Below, one piece after another: positions 1 through 10,177 of a DNA stretch of 64,000 nucleotides. Both the position numbers and the translations under genes were made by a program. Each line of letters starts with the position of its first letter. Within the stretch, counting starts at the first letter, position 1. This DNA comes from Vicia villosa (Eukaryota; Streptophyta; Magnoliopsida; Fabales; Fabaceae). Below the pieces are notes generated by a model. The model had not been told where the DNA came from. It was given only the letters and a program-made list of their open reading frames with translations, and searched no databases. The stretch is taken from positions 538,945-602,944 of the forward strand of contig NW_026705454.1 in the NCBI RefSeq assembly GCF_029867415.1, in the 5' to 3' direction.

Positions 1-1
1 A

Positions 2-954
2 AAGAATAAAAAGGCTGAAAGAGAACTCGCGTCGAAAGAGGTTAGTGAATCTAGTAGCAACCAATTTCCCTCAACTATTATGAATCTAGAAAACCCACCA
101 GTGGGGAGAAAACTATTCTCCCCAAAGAAGGAGGCTATTGGCGGAAAGATCTAGGAGAACTCCATGAACAAAGAAAAGATGCTGACTGACGACTTTGACT
201 CGGATGGAGGTTCGTCTTTGAACATTAATTGCAATGTGGTTCCAGTTCTCCCTCATGAGTATTATCAAGAGACTGAAGCAGAGGAACTTGAGGAGGCAGA
301 TGAAGTCGAAATGATGAAACACAAGCTTGTGTGTTATTATGTGCTAAATAATGGGGTTGTTGAAGAGCAGAATGCTCTCTTCGCGAGAACAGTTCAAGGG
401 ATGAGAAACCATCTAAAGCCATTATACATCAGAGCAAGAGTGGAGCAGACAAAAATAAATAAAGTTTTAGTGGATGGAGGTGCTGCCGTCAATTTGATGC
501 CTTAATTCCTGCGTAAGAAAATAGGAATGTTTGACACTGATGTAAAACCCCACAATATGGTGCTTTCAAACTACAAGGGAAAGATTGGACACACCTTAGG
601 GGTAATACAAGTCGACTTGACAGTCGGTTCGATCATAAGACCAACAATGTTCATGGTCATTCAAGCGAAGGCAAACTACAACATGCTGGTTGGACGAGAA
701 TGGATCCATGGGATTGGGGAAGTTCCTTCATCAATGCAACAGCGAGTGTCAATATGGAGAGAAGATGGTATTGTCAAAAACATTGAGGCTAATCAGAGTT
801 ACTACATGGCTGATGTCAATCATGTGGATAAGAGAAACTTTGACAGAAACTTGGCCAACATTAGGCCTTATAACCTAGCTGAAGAGGTATATTCGCCCAA
901 TAAGAATACCCTCTATTTTTATCACTTTACATCCAAATGGATTTCACTGGAATA
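2..954 (+). pseudogene. T1 gag-protease region, retropepsin-like, broken
   Basis: One frame runs from base 2 with in-frame stops at 152-154 (TAG) and 503-505 (TAA). The protein shows the retropepsin signature LVDGGAAVNL, where the DGG triplet stands for the usual D-T/S-G of aspartic proteases. About 75 residues later comes the downstream motif NMLVGREWIHG, typical of plant gypsy proteases. The second stop sits directly after the active-site segment, so no complete protease could be made without readthrough. Near 900-954 the homologous reading moves to another frame, which implies an indel. Upstream the frame is acidic and Lys-rich, as expected for the end of gag. Family function: processing of the Gag-Pol polyprotein in virus-like particles. 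Confidence 0.75.
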
Positions 955-959
955 GAGAA

Positions 960-2167
960 TGAAGGATAGAAAAACACTTAGAAAGGGGGGGTTTGAATAA
1001 GTGTAGCTTTAAAAACTTGACAGATAAAAATAAATTGCACAATTATTTTTATCCTGGTTCGTTGTTAACTAAACTACTCCAGTCCACCCCCGCAGAGATG
1101 ATTTACCTCAACTGAGGATTTAATCCACTAATCGCACGGATTACAATGGTTCTCCACTTAGTCAGCAACTAAGTCTTCCAGAGTCTTCTGATCACACACT
1201 GATCACTCCAGGAACAACTGCTTAGATACCCTCTAAGACTTTTCTAGAGTATACTGATCCACACGATCACTCTAGTTACAACCTGCTTAGATAACCTCTA
1301 AGACTTCCTAGAGTATTCTGATCCACACGATCACTCTAGTTCCTTACAACTTAATGTAATCAATTCTAAGAGTATTACAAATGCTTCTTAAAAGCGATAA
1401 TCACAAACTGTGATATTTCTCTTAACGTTTAAGCTTAATCTCACTAATATATTACAACAGCAATGTAGTGAGCTTTGATGAAGATGAAGATTCTGAGCTT
1501 TGATTTGAACAGCGTTTCAGCAAGTTGATATTCACAGAATAGATGTAGAATTCGTTAACCTTGCTTCTCATCAGAACTTCATATTTATAGGCGTTGGAGA
1601 AGATGACCGTTGAGTGCATTTAATGCTTTGCGTGTTCCGTACAGCATCGCATTTAATGTTATACGCTTTTGTCAACTACCTCGAGCCTTGTTCACGCTGT
1701 GTCTACTGACGTAGCCTTTAGTAGCTTTTAACGTTCCTTTTGTCAGTCAGCGTAGCTTGCCACTTGTACTTTCTTCTGATCTGATGTTTGTGAATAAAAC
1801 GTTTGAATATCATCAGAGTCAAACAGCTTGGTGCATAGCATCTTCTGATCTTCTGACCTTGAAGTGCTTCTGAGCGTGATACCATCAGAACTTCAGTGCT
1901 TCTGTTCTCTTGTTCTTCTGATGCTTCCATAGACCCATGTTCTGATTCTGCTTCGACCATCTTCTGATGTCTTGCCAGACCATGTTCTGATGTTGCATGC
2001 TGAACCCTTGAGACAAAGCTTCTGAGCGCTGAATTATGCGTACTCTTTATATATTTCCTGAAAAGGAAATTGCATTGGATTAGAGTACCATATTATCTTA
2101 AGCAAAATTCATATTATTATTATCATCAAAACTAAGATAATTGATCAGAACAAATCTTGTTCTAACA
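960..2167 (-). repeat. 3' LTR of Sirevirus A
   Basis: 1208 bp, the same length as the partner at 8965-10172. In element direction it starts TGTTAGAACAAG at 2167 and ends CTATCCTTCA at 960. It holds a G7 run (C7 in element sense) near its 3' end and many copies of the heptamer CTTCTGA or its complement. Short open frames inside it recur in every LTR of this family and have no coding signature. Confidence 0.95.
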
Positions 2168-2181
2168 ATCTCCCCCTTTTT
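2168..2181 (-). promoter_or_regulatory. Polypurine tract of Sirevirus A
   Basis: In element sense the sequence directly before the 3' LTR is AAAAAGGGGGAGAT. This is the expected plus-strand primer of LTR retrotransposons and abuts the TG of the LTR without spacer. The same tract sits before the 3' LTRs of B and C. Confidence 0.9.
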
Positions 2182-2281
2182 GATGATGACAAAAACATAT
2201 ATAAATGATATGAATTTGCGATCAGAAAGAACAGACGGCAAAAGACAAATTACACAGCTATAGCATAAGCATATGAATATG

Positions 2282-2331
2282 TCTCCCCCTGAGATTAACA
2301 ATCTCCCCCTGAGATAAATAATCTCCCCCTG
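2282..2331 (-). promoter_or_regulatory. Additional polypurine tracts of Sirevirus A
   Basis: Three further purine blocks (CAGGGGGAGA in element sense) lie about 115-165 bp inside the 3' LTR, spaced about 20 bp apart. Reiterated PPTs upstream of the 3' LTR are a recognised Sirevirus feature. Element B has the same trio at 32793-32841 and element C a shorter set near 30726-30755. Confidence 0.75.
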
Positions 2332-2421
2332 AAATAAATACTCGAAGAACTTTAATAAAAGACTTCCCTGATTATTTCGGTAGAGACGATCATATAAGCT
2401 TCTTGTCTTCAGAGAATTCAT

Positions 2422-2760
2422 AGCTTCTGACTTCTGCTTCCATAGGACAACTTCAGAACTAGAATTTCTTTAGATCCTTAGAGCACTCACAGCTTCTGAT
2501 TCCTGCTTCCATCTAGGACAGCTTCAGAACTTGAATTTCTTTGATCTTCTGAACATTCACAGCTTCTGACTTCTGCTTCCATCTAGGACAGCTTCAGAAC
2601 TTGAATTTCTTTGATCTTCTGAACATTCACAGCTTCTGATTTCTGCTTCCATTTAGGACAGCTTCAGAACTTGAGTTTTCTGGATCTTTAGAACATTCAC
2701 AGCTTCTGATTTCTGCTTCCCTCGGATAGCTTCAGAGCTTTGAATTTCTACCAACATCAC
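2422..2760 (-). repeat. 70-bp tandem repeat, five copies, Sirevirus A 3' region
   Basis: Units begin at 2422, 2491, 2561, 2631 and 2701. Each contains AGCTTCTGA, then CTGCTTCC, then ACAGCTTCAGAACTTGA and CATTCAC, with the last unit degenerate. The same five-unit array occurs in B at 32932-33270. It lies between the env-position ORF and the PPTs, so it is in the 3' untranslated part of the genomic RNA. Bases 2761-3415 hold further scattered CTTCTGA motifs and no gene. Confidence 0.85.
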
Positions 2761-3415
2761 TTCATGCTAGATTTGTATCAGAACATTGTTGAATGTACCA
2801 GAGCATCATCAGAGCATCTCTACATCCTGAAATGTTACAGAACAAAAACTAAACGACAAAAGTCAGCATGAACGAGTTAGAACATAAAATATATATTCGA
2901 ACACATTATATGTATCAGAGCCATATAGGCTAAAATAATGTATCAGAGCAAATAGAATTTTGTCGGAACAAATAGACCAATATGGATCAAATTCTATTAT
3001 CAGTGCTTCTGATTCATTCTTCTTTCTTGCTTCTGATCTCTGAAGCTTGATAGCACTCAGCTTGCTTCAGTTTCCATGGTTTTGCTTCTTGTGTTTGCTT
3101 TGAAGATTCTCTTCACTTCTTTATACCTGCAAAACACTTAAACCATATAGAACTTGCAGTTCTTGTTAGTAAATGTGTGGGAGCTTTACCCAGCAACTGA
3201 TAGATTAATCAAATCATTTATCATTTATCTTCTCCCCCTTTTTGTCATATCATCAAAAAGCAAAAAAGATTCAGAGACAAACAAAACGAAACACACGGAG
3301 GAAGAAGATGATTTCATTGAAGTTCAAACAGCAGGTACAGAAGTACATGAAGATAAGAAAGATCTGATGCACAAAGACAGATGCAACGAAAAGAAAGAAA
3401 CAACACAGACTCAAT

Positions 3416-6157
3416 CTAAGATGGCCCTAGTCTAGACAGGATCTTGGTCAGCATCTCTTGAACCATATTGTTGTGTCCTTCTTGCCTCACCATGAAAGCG
3501 CTATACTCAGCATTGAGTGAGCTTTGCTCATCCTGTCTTTTCTGAATGTCTTCCAGAGTCCTTGCAAGACGAGAAGATTCATCAGAAGAAGCTTCACCGC
3601 TTTCAACCACAGGAATAGCATGTTGATCTGCAGCTTCCATAGATAGATCATTTGCAGGGATTTCCTCAACAAGAACAGTTTTAGCAACATGATCTTCAGC
3701 ATCTGCTTCTTGCATAGAAGCATCTCCATATTCTGCAGCAGGAATTTCCGAGTCTCCATTTTCAAGTGCCTGAAGAATGGCAGCTAGATTCCTTGGAGCA
3801 GAAGGACCTTCAACTTCTGGTGGGTCAATAACTTCTGGAATGACCAAGCTTGGGTCTTTCTCAGACGGGTTTTCCCTCAGATAGTCAAAGAGAGTCTTGA
3901 AGTCTCCTAGCAGAACAGGATAATCAGGAATAAAGATGACCATATCCCTGCATGGATTTGCTTCCATTTCAGCAGCCAGTCTTAATTGTTCCATCTCATC
4001 CAAGAAGGGCTTCTCTTCCAACAGATGTCTACCTTTGAGACTAGCAAACCAGAAGTCTTCATAATTCCTCAGAATTCCACGAGGCCGTGGGGCAGCAGCT
4101 ACACAGGCTTCCTGAAGTTCTAAAAACAGAGCATCTGATTCTCTGCGAAAGATCCTCCAGAAGTTCCGCATAGCAACATCATTCAATCCAGAACTTTCAG
4201 CAATTCTGAGAGTATCAAAGGTACTTCTGAGATTCCTCTTTATGTTTTCAAAAACTACACCAATAGAATATACAGGGCGGAATTTTATTTGGGTTTTTGA
4301 AAAGGTAGGGTTGGAAGTGACGTACGGATGAGGTTCTCTATCCAACCTATAAGAAGATTCTGCTTCAGTATCAGAATCTAACACTACCACTTCAGCTTCA
4401 GGACGAGGCTTGGGAGTGTAGTTGCAATCACGGAGCAGCTGCTCATGTGATGCAGAGGTTGGAAGAGGAGAATCACAAAGATTGTTTTGAGAGGTGGAGG
4501 GAGTATGTTCAAGAGGGGCATTGAGAGAAGGTTGAGATGGAAAGAGAGTTTGAAGGGGTGGTATATCCAGAACAGGATTTATGGTAGGTGGAGAGGAAGG
4601 AATGGTTATAGGAGAAGATGGAGGTGTAAGAACATGGACAAAGACAGGTGATTCTGATGTGGCTTTTTCTGGTTCAGGTGTAGGGACAACCTCTATTGGT
4701 GCAGCTTCTGAACACACAGCAGGAACATAATCAGGTTCAGAAATGCATATACCTTTGGAACCTCTCAGAAAAGCTTTGGCCACATCCTCAGTCTTCTTCT
4801 GCTTCTTACTCTTCGGCTCTTCAATAATCTTTGTTTTGCCGCTAGCGATTTCTTTCCTTCTGACATATGCCAGAACTTCTGGTTGATTCTCAGCCTCTTG
4901 AGAGTTATTTTCTTCATCAGATTCTTGAAGAATCATCTTTCTTTTTCTGATTTTCTTCTTCTCAACAACTTCAACAATCTCAGCATTGTTATTTGACTTC
5001 TTCTTCTTTTTCTCAGCTTCCTTCTTTTTCTTCTCAAAATCAGCAGAGACAGCCTTAGCAACCTTTGCAATGACTTCTTCTGGGACCACTTCTTTATTGG
5101 TGATAGCAGCAGGATGATCAAACTTTCTTTTGGTCCTTTCTTCCTTCTTACGATTCACTTTAATAGGAGCACCTTTGTCTTGATCTTTAAGACTCTTATC
5201 CTCTTTTTGTGACTTCAGATACTTAGTTCTGACTTCAGGTACCTCACTATTGAAGAAGGTTTCAAAGTCAGCTAGTACTGGTTTTCTTCTGATTCTTGTT
5301 CCAGCTAGAGGTTTGGGAACTTTGAGGATAGTGTCAATTATTTTCATCTTCTTTAAAGAAAAAGCATTCAGACAGGCTCCAGAGGTGACAGCAAGGTCTT
5401 TGATAATACCTTCAGACTCCAGACTCTCAACAATCTTGGAATGCACCAGAAGGTTTGTAATAATTCTACCAAAAGGAATGATTGTTCCACCATTTTCTTT
5501 TCTGAAAGCGTTTCTGGAATCCTTTACTGCTTTCCACATATGGTTGAAGATAATGTAAATCGCATCAACCTTCTTCTGAGTGGCAATGCAATACAGAATA
5601 TACCTTTGATCATTACTGATGAAATCCGAGGCATGTGTTGCTTTCCTATGGTAGAAACACCCAAGAAGGATCTTTGTCCAGATTCTGTAGACATCTTTCA
5701 AATCCTTGACGTGTTTTGTTTTCTTGACATTTAGATAGAGAGTGGATAGAACATCTCCCAAATCTGCCCTTTGATCAAACTCATAAACCCCTTCAGGGTT
5801 TTTCAGATCAAACATCATTCTCAGGATGTTTTCAGTAATAACAACAAACTTTCCATGGACGAAAGAAAGTATAGATTTTGGAGCAACCACAGCATGTGCC
5901 CAGAACTCCTTGACAAGATCCGGATAAACTGGACCAACGAACTCAGCAAACAACGAGGTCCATCCTTGAAAGATGATGTCTTCTTTAAGGTGAAATTGGT
6001 TTTCTTCAATGTTGTCAAAGTCAACCATGAGTTCACACAGAACTTCCAATTCATCTTTAGGAATGGAGCATGCAACAACAGGAGTGAGTTGCAAAGTTTC
6101 TTCTTGGAGATGATGAGGAACAGATGACTCAGCATTTTGGGATGAAAAGGCAGCCAT
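3416..6157 (-). CDS. Env-position ORF of Sirevirus A, 913 aa
   Basis: The frame is open beyond the ATG, but I take the ATG at 6157 (MAAFSSQ...) as start because the nine upstream codons begin at a TTG. The stop is TAG at 3416-3418. Residues 1 to about 300 form an alpha/beta-looking region with the segment DLVKEFWAHAVV, resembling the plant transposon protein domain often found in Sirevirus third ORFs. Residues of about 310-470 are very Lys/Glu-rich with several nuclear-localisation-like clusters, about 500-590 are Pro/Ser-rich, and the last 60 residues look like a coiled coil. I see no signal peptide and no convincing membrane segment, so envelope function is not supported by the sequence. 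It has no internal stop although pol is deleted. No function is assigned. Confidence 0.8.
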   Translation of the reverse strand: MAAFSSQNAESSVPHHLQEETLQLTPVVACSIPKDELEVLCELMVDFDNIEENQFHLKEDIIFQGWTSLFAEFVGPVYPDLVKEFWAHAVVAPKSILSFVHGKFVVITENILRMMFDLKNPEGVYEFDQRADLGDVLSTLYLNVKKTKHVKDLKDVYRIWTKILLGCFYHRKATHASDFISNDQRYILYCIATQKKVDAIYIIFNHMWKAVKDSRNAFRKENGGTIIPFGRIITNLLVHSKIVESLESEGIIKDLAVTSGACLNAFSLKKMKIIDTILKVPKPLAGTRIRRKPVLADFETFFNSEVPEVRTKYLKSQKEDKSLKDQDKGAPIKVNRKKEERTKRKFDHPAAITNKEVVPEEVIAKVAKAVSADFEKKKKEAEKKKKKSNNNAEIVEVVEKKKIRKRKMILQESDEENNSQEAENQPEVLAYVRRKEIASGKTKIIEEPKSKKQKKTEDVAKAFLRGSKGICISEPDYVPAVCSEAAPIEVVPTPEPEKATSESPVFVHVLTPPSSPITIPSSPPTINPVLDIPPLQTLFPSQPSLNAPLEHTPSTSQNNLCDSPLPTSASHEQLLRDCNYTPKPRPEAEVVVLDSDTEAESSYRLDREPHPYVTSNPTFSKTQIKFRPVYSIGVVFENIKRNLRSTFDTLRIAESSGLNDVAMRNFWRIFRRESDALFLELQEACVAAAPRPRGILRNYEDFWFASLKGRHLLEEKPFLDEMEQLRLAAEMEANPCRDMVIFIPDYPVLLGDFKTLFDYLRENPSEKDPSLVIPEVIDPPEVEGPSAPRNLAAILQALENGDSEIPAAEYGDASMQEADAEDHVAKTVLVEEIPANDLSMEAADQHAIPVVESGEASSDESSRLARTLEDIQKRQDEQSSLNAEYSAFMVRQEGHNNMVQEMLTKILSRLGPS

Positions 6158-6547
6158 GGATGCAGAATGAACAAAAACGAACAAGAAGAGCGAACTGGGT
6201 TTTCGATTAGGGTTTTTAGAAAACGGCTAAGAACTTTTCAAACGAGAGAATGCAAGGAGAGAGAGAGACAAGGGAGCGAAAAAGATGTAAGATATGATTT
6301 GAAAAGAATATATAGAGACGGATTTGAAAAGGAAAATAATAAGAAATATAAACTGAACAGTTCCAGAATCAAAAGAAATCAATTTTATTAAATGATGAGT
6401 GACGTAAGGAGAGAGAACGTGGTAAATGAAATGATTTAAAACAGTTACCTAGGTCGGCGTCTTTTCAACTGCACGCTTTGTACTAACCGTACAGACACGT
6501 GTTCACCATCAGATAATAGATGACAGCTGTAAATTTCAGAATAGACT
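6158..6547 (-). other. Spacer between pol remnant and env-position ORF of A
   Basis: About 390 bp without coding signature, purine-rich (AGAGAG runs) just upstream of the ORF start in element direction. A similar spacer of about 460 bp separates pol from the env-position remnant in B. It may be the leader or splice-acceptor region of a subgenomic mRNA; no specific site could be assigned. Confidence 0.4.
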
Positions 6548-6860
6548 TTACGCCTTCAGATTCAGATCACTGCTTCTGATCTGATCAAGTTTCTCTTCAG
6601 GAAACACTCCTTCTGAAGTGTGCTGATATAAATCTGAATGATCTTCTGATCCATTACTTCTGATATACACAGCTTCTGGAGGTTCACTTCTTTGTTCTGC
6701 AGCTTCTGATAAGACAAAACTGTATCTGCAGAAATTCTTAAGCTGCTTTGTTTCATCAAAAACAAGTTTATCATCAAACCAGATATTTATTGATTCGTCC
6801 ACAATTAATGTTTCAATATTGTATATTTTGTAGCATTTAGAGCATTTAGAATAATCAAGA
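6548..6860 (-). pseudogene. Remnant of integrase end and linker, Sirevirus A pol
   Basis: The translation (for example DESINIWFDDKL) matches the post-integrase linker of B's intact pol (EESINIRFDDKL, near 36700). About 85 residues of homology are in one frame; the upstream part (6803-6860) is homologous but full of stops. Everything between protease and this point, and everything after it up to the env-position ORF, is missing compared with B. So integrase catalytic core, RT and RNase H are deleted. Confidence 0.8.
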
Positions 6861-6876
6861 ACGAAACATCAATGCT

Positions 6877-7074
6877 TTAGAGACAAACAAAACAGATGGT
6901 TCCAAGACTAATAAACTTTCTTTTCTGATTTCCTACGAACATAGTTTCTTCAACAGATTTAAGAACCAGAACTTGGAAGACAATCTTTCTTCCCTTCAAG
7001 TGTTGAGACCAACTTGAGTCCAGGAGACATGTCATGTTGACTTTTATCTTCTTTGTCGCCAAGAGAATCTGCAA
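6877..7074 (-). pseudogene. Protease remnant, Sirevirus A
   Basis: A 65-codon frame, shifted +1 relative to gag and overlapping its end, aligns with the start of B's pol. The active-site motif that reads WYLDSGCS in B is CLLDSSWS here, so the D-S-G triad has lost its glycine. The frame ends shortly after the homology breaks off at the deletion. The remnant shares its frame relation to gag with B, so that relation is ancestral. Confidence 0.75.
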
Positions 7075-8878
7075 AAGAAATAGTCTTTTTCTTTGGTACC
7101 CACATTTTCTTGGGTCCTTTCTTGTTAGATTTTCTTAAGTTCTGATTGAACTTGGGTTTAACATTGTAAGCAATAGGAGGAACAGCATGATAATGTTTAA
7201 TGTGAGTTTCATGATATTTCCTAGGTTGTGTCACATGCTTTTTGGTGTGTGTTATGTGAAAACTTTGAGCATGTGAAGTGTGCCTAATATCATGGGAGTG
7301 GCCATACTTGAACTGATCATACAATGGCTTGTATGTGAATTTCATTTCATCAACAGGTTCAAGTTTGTATGGGGTTTCACCCTCAAAACCAATGCCTACT
7401 CTTTTGTTTCCAGACACAGCATATATCATAGAAGCTAGCTGACTTCTGCCAATACTTCTAGATAAGAACTTCCTGAAACTTAAATCATATTCTTTCAGAA
7501 TATGGTTTAGACTAGGAGTGGATTTTTCTGAATCAGAAGGAGATCCAACATTATTGGATAATTTTAAAAGTTTTTCTTTTAATTCAGAATTCTCCAACTC
7601 AAGCTTCTTTGTTTCAAATTCAAATAGCTTTTTCAGCTTTTTGTATTTGAGACTGATCTGAGACTTGAGTTCCAGAAGTTCAGTTAGACCGGAAACTAAC
7701 TCATCTCTAGTAAGTTCAGAAAATACCTCTTCAGAATCTGATTCTGATGTAGATTCTGATCCGTCATCTTCTGTCGCCATCAGCGCACAGTTAGCCTGCT
7801 CATCTTCAGAGTCTGAATCATCTTCTGACTCATCCCAGGTTGCCATAAGACTTTTCTTCTTATGAAACTTCTTCTTGGGATTTTCCTTCTGAAGTTTTGG
7901 ACATTCATTCTTGAAGTGTCCAGGCTCATTGCATTCATAGCACATGACCTTCTTCTTGTCAAATCTTCTGTCATCAGAAGATTCTCCACGTTCAAATTTC
8001 TTTGAACTTCTGAAGCCTCTGAACTTCCTTTGCTTGGTCTTCCAGAGTTGATTTAGCCTTCTGGAGATCAAAGACAGTTCATCTTCTTCTTCAGATTCTG
8101 ATTCTTCAGGATCTTCTTCTCTAGCCTGAAAAGCGTTAGTGCATTTCTTGATATTGGATTTTAATGCAATAGACTTACCTTTCTTTTGAGGCTCATTTGC
8201 GTCCAGCTCTATTTCATGACTCCTCAAGGCACTGATAAGCTCTTCCAGAGAAACTTCATTCAAATTCTTTGCAATCTTGAATGCAGTCACCATAGGACCC
8301 CATCTTCTGGGTAAGCTTCTGATGATCTTCTTTACGTGATCAGCCTTGGTGTATCCCTTGTCAAGAACTCTCAATCCAGCAGTAAGAGTTTGAAATCTTG
8401 AAAACATCTTTTCAATGTCTTCATCATTCTCCATCTTGAAGGCTTCATACTTCTGGATTAAAGCTAGAGCTTTAGTCTCCTTGACTTGAGCATTTCCTTC
8501 ATGAGTCATTTTCAAGGACTCATATATGTCATAGGCCGTTTCCCTGTTAGATATCTTCTCATACTCAGCATGAGAGATAGCATTCAGCAAAACAGTTCTG
8601 CATTTATGATGATTCCTGAAAAGCTTTTTCTGATCATCGTTCATTTCTTGCCTTGTCAGCTTTACGCCACTGGCATTTACTGGATGTTTGTAACCATCCA
8701 TCAGAAGATCCCATAGATCACCATCTAGACCAAGAAAGTAACTTTCCAGTTTATCTTTCCAGTATTCAAAGTTTTCACCATCAAATACCGGCGGTCTAGT
8801 ATAACCATTGTTACCGTTGTATTGCTCAGCAGAGCCAGATGTAGATGCAGGTGTAGACTTTTCACTTTCATCAACCAT
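6959..8878 (-). CDS. gag: Gag of Sirevirus A, 639 aa
   Basis: Capsid and nucleocapsid protein of the virus-like particle. ATG at 8878 (MVDESEK), 86 bp downstream of the 5' LTR. The N-terminal half has the copia Gag fold signature (FDGENFEYWKDKLESYF near residue 35; later ALALIQKYEAFKM). A CCHC zinc knuckle CYECNEPGHFKNEC lies at residues 313-326. After it come acidic Ser/Glu stretches, a coiled-coil segment rich in Lys/Leu/Glu, and a His-rich region (YGHSHDIRHTSHAQS). It is nearly identical to B's Gag, with a few extra residues after the knuckle (KKFHKK). The frame is intact. Sirevirus Gags are known to be unusually long, which fits. Confidence 0.93.
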   Translation of the reverse strand: MVDESEKSTPASTSGSAEQYNGNNGYTRPPVFDGENFEYWKDKLESYFLGLDGDLWDLLMDGYKHPVNASGVKLTRQEMNDDQKKLFRNHHKCRTVLLNAISHAEYEKISNRETAYDIYESLKMTHEGNAQVKETKALALIQKYEAFKMENDEDIEKMFSRFQTLTAGLRVLDKGYTKADHVKKIIRSLPRRWGPMVTAFKIAKNLNEVSLEELISALRSHEIELDANEPQKKGKSIALKSNIKKCTNAFQAREEDPEESESEEEDELSLISRRLNQLWKTKQRKFRGFRSSKKFERGESSDDRRFDKKKVMCYECNEPGHFKNECPKLQKENPKKKFHKKKSLMATWDESEDDSDSEDEQANCALMATEDDGSESTSESDSEEVFSELTRDELVSGLTELLELKSQISLKYKKLKKLFEFETKKLELENSELKEKLLKLSNNVGSPSDSEKSTPSLNHILKEYDLSFRKFLSRSIGRSQLASMIYAVSGNKRVGIGFEGETPYKLEPVDEMKFTYKPLYDQFKYGHSHDIRHTSHAQSFHITHTKKHVTQPRKYHETHIKHYHAVPPIAYNVKPKFNQNLRKSNKKGPKKMWVPKKKTISFADSLGDKEDKSQHDMSPGLKLVSTLEGKKDCLPSSGS

Positions 8879-8950
8879 CTTTTACTGAAGCGTTTTTCTC
8901 TTCCTGAATCTTTTCTAAACACGGTTAAGTGCTTGCACCTTAGAACCGGC

Positions 8951-8963
8951 GCTCTGATGCCAA
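8951..8963 (-). promoter_or_regulatory. Primer binding site of Sirevirus A
   Basis: In element sense TTGGCATCAGAGC, one base after the 5' LTR. It matches the complement of the plant initiator tRNA-Met 3' end (TGGTATCAGAGC) except at one position. B has the identical site at 39838-39850. Confidence 0.85.
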
Positions 8964-8964
8964 T

Positions 8965-10172
8965 TGAAGGATAGAAAAACACTTAGAAAGGGGGGGTTTG
9001 AATAAGTGTAGCTTTAAAAACTTGACAGATAAAAATAAATTGCACAGTTATTTTTATCCTGGTTCGTTGTTAACTAAACTACTCCAGTCCACCCCCGCAG
9101 AGATGATTTACCTCAACTGAGGATTTAATCCACTAATCGCACGGATTACAATGGTTCTCCACTTAGTCAGCAACTAAGTCTTCCAGAGTCTTCTGATCAC
9201 ACACTGATCACTCCAGGAACAACTGCTTAGATACCCTCTAAGACTTTTCTAGAGTATACTGATCCACACGATCACTCTAGTTACAACCTGCTTAGATAAC
9301 CTCTAAGACTTCCTAGAGTATTCTGATCCACACGATCACTCTAGTTCCTTACAACTTAATGTAATCAATTCTAAGAGTATTACAAATGCTTCTTAAAAGC
9401 GATAATCACAAACTGTGATATTTCTCTTAACGTTTAAGCTTAATCTCACTAATATATTACAACAGCAATGTAGTGAGCTTTGATGAAGATGAAGATTCTG
9501 AGCTTTGATTTGAACAGCGTTTCAGCAAGTTGATATTCACAGAATAGATGTAGAATTCGTTAACCTTGCTTCTCATCAGAACTTCATATTTATAGGCGTT
9601 GGAGAAGATGACCGTTGAGTGCATTTAATGCTTTGCGTGTTCCGTACAGCATCGCATTTAATGTTATACGCTTTTGTCAACTACCTCGAGCCTTGTTCAC
9701 GCTGTGTCTACTGACGTAGCCTTTAGTAGCTTTTAACGTTCCTTTTGTCAGTCAGCGTAGCTTGCCACTTGTACTTTCTTCTGATCTGATGTTTGTGAAT
9801 AAAACGTTTGAATATCATCAGAGTCAAACAGCTTGGTGCATAGCATCTTCTGATCTTCTGACCTTGAAGTGCTTCTGAGCGTGATACCATCAGAACTTCA
9901 GTGCTTCTGTTCTCTTGTTCTTCTGATGCTTCCATAGACCCATGTTCTGATTCTGCTTCGACCATCTTCTGATGTCTTGCCAGACCATGTTCTGATGTTG
10001 CATGCTGAACCCTTGAGACAAAGCTTCTGAGCGCTGAATTATGCGTACTCTTTATATATTTCCTGAAAAGGAAATTGCATTGGATTAGAGTACCATATTA
10101 TCTTAAGCAAAATTCATATTATTGTTATCATCAAAACTAAGATAATTGATCAGAACAAATCTTGTTCTAACA
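8965..10172 (-). repeat. 5' LTR of Sirevirus A
   Basis: 1208 bp copy of the LTR at 960-2167, with two differences seen by eye. It drives transcription leftwards. The right edge is TGTTAGAACAAG (element sense) at 10172, followed by the target duplication GAGAA. Confidence 0.95.
10050..10083 (-). promoter_or_regulatory. LTR core promoter of Sirevirus A (CCAAT and TATA)
   Basis: In element sense a CCAAT box (10083-10079) is followed about 20 bp later by ATATATAAAG (10059-10050). Transcription would be expected to start about 25-30 bp further left, near 10020. The box is identical in the LTRs of B. Confidence 0.6.
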
Positions 10173-10177
10173 GAGAA

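Larger units (their letters stand above)
960..10172 (-). mobile_element. Sirevirus-type Ty1/copia element A, pol-deleted
   Basis: A complete LTR-to-LTR insertion of 9213 bp, transcribed on the - strand. Both LTRs are 1208 bp, begin TG and end CA in element orientation, and are flanked by a perfect 5-bp duplication GAGAA (955-959 and 10173-10177). Order in element direction: 5' LTR, PBS, gag, a remnant of protease and integrase, a long env-position ORF, a 70-bp repeat array, several polypurine tracts, 3' LTR. Reverse transcriptase and RNase H are absent, so the copy is non-autonomous. By eye I found only two substitutions between the LTRs (near 1040 and 2118 against 9046 and 10124), so insertion was recent. 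The multiple PPTs and extra ORF after pol are Sirevirus traits. Confidence 0.93.

Noticed and set aside
1718..1960. Open frames of 80-99 codons repeated at 1718, 9723, 32228 and 40611 (- strand) and 87 codons at 32120 and 40503 (+ strand)
   Set aside because: They lie inside the four Sirevirus LTRs, recur only because the LTR recurs, and have no domain or composition typical of a protein.
5250..6127. Three + strand frames of 97-118 codons opposite the env-position ORF of A
   Set aside because: They are antisense shadows of the long - strand frame.
6158..6184. Nine extra N-terminal codons of the env-position ORF of A
   Set aside because: They begin at TTG, not ATG; the ATG at 6157 is the first standard start.
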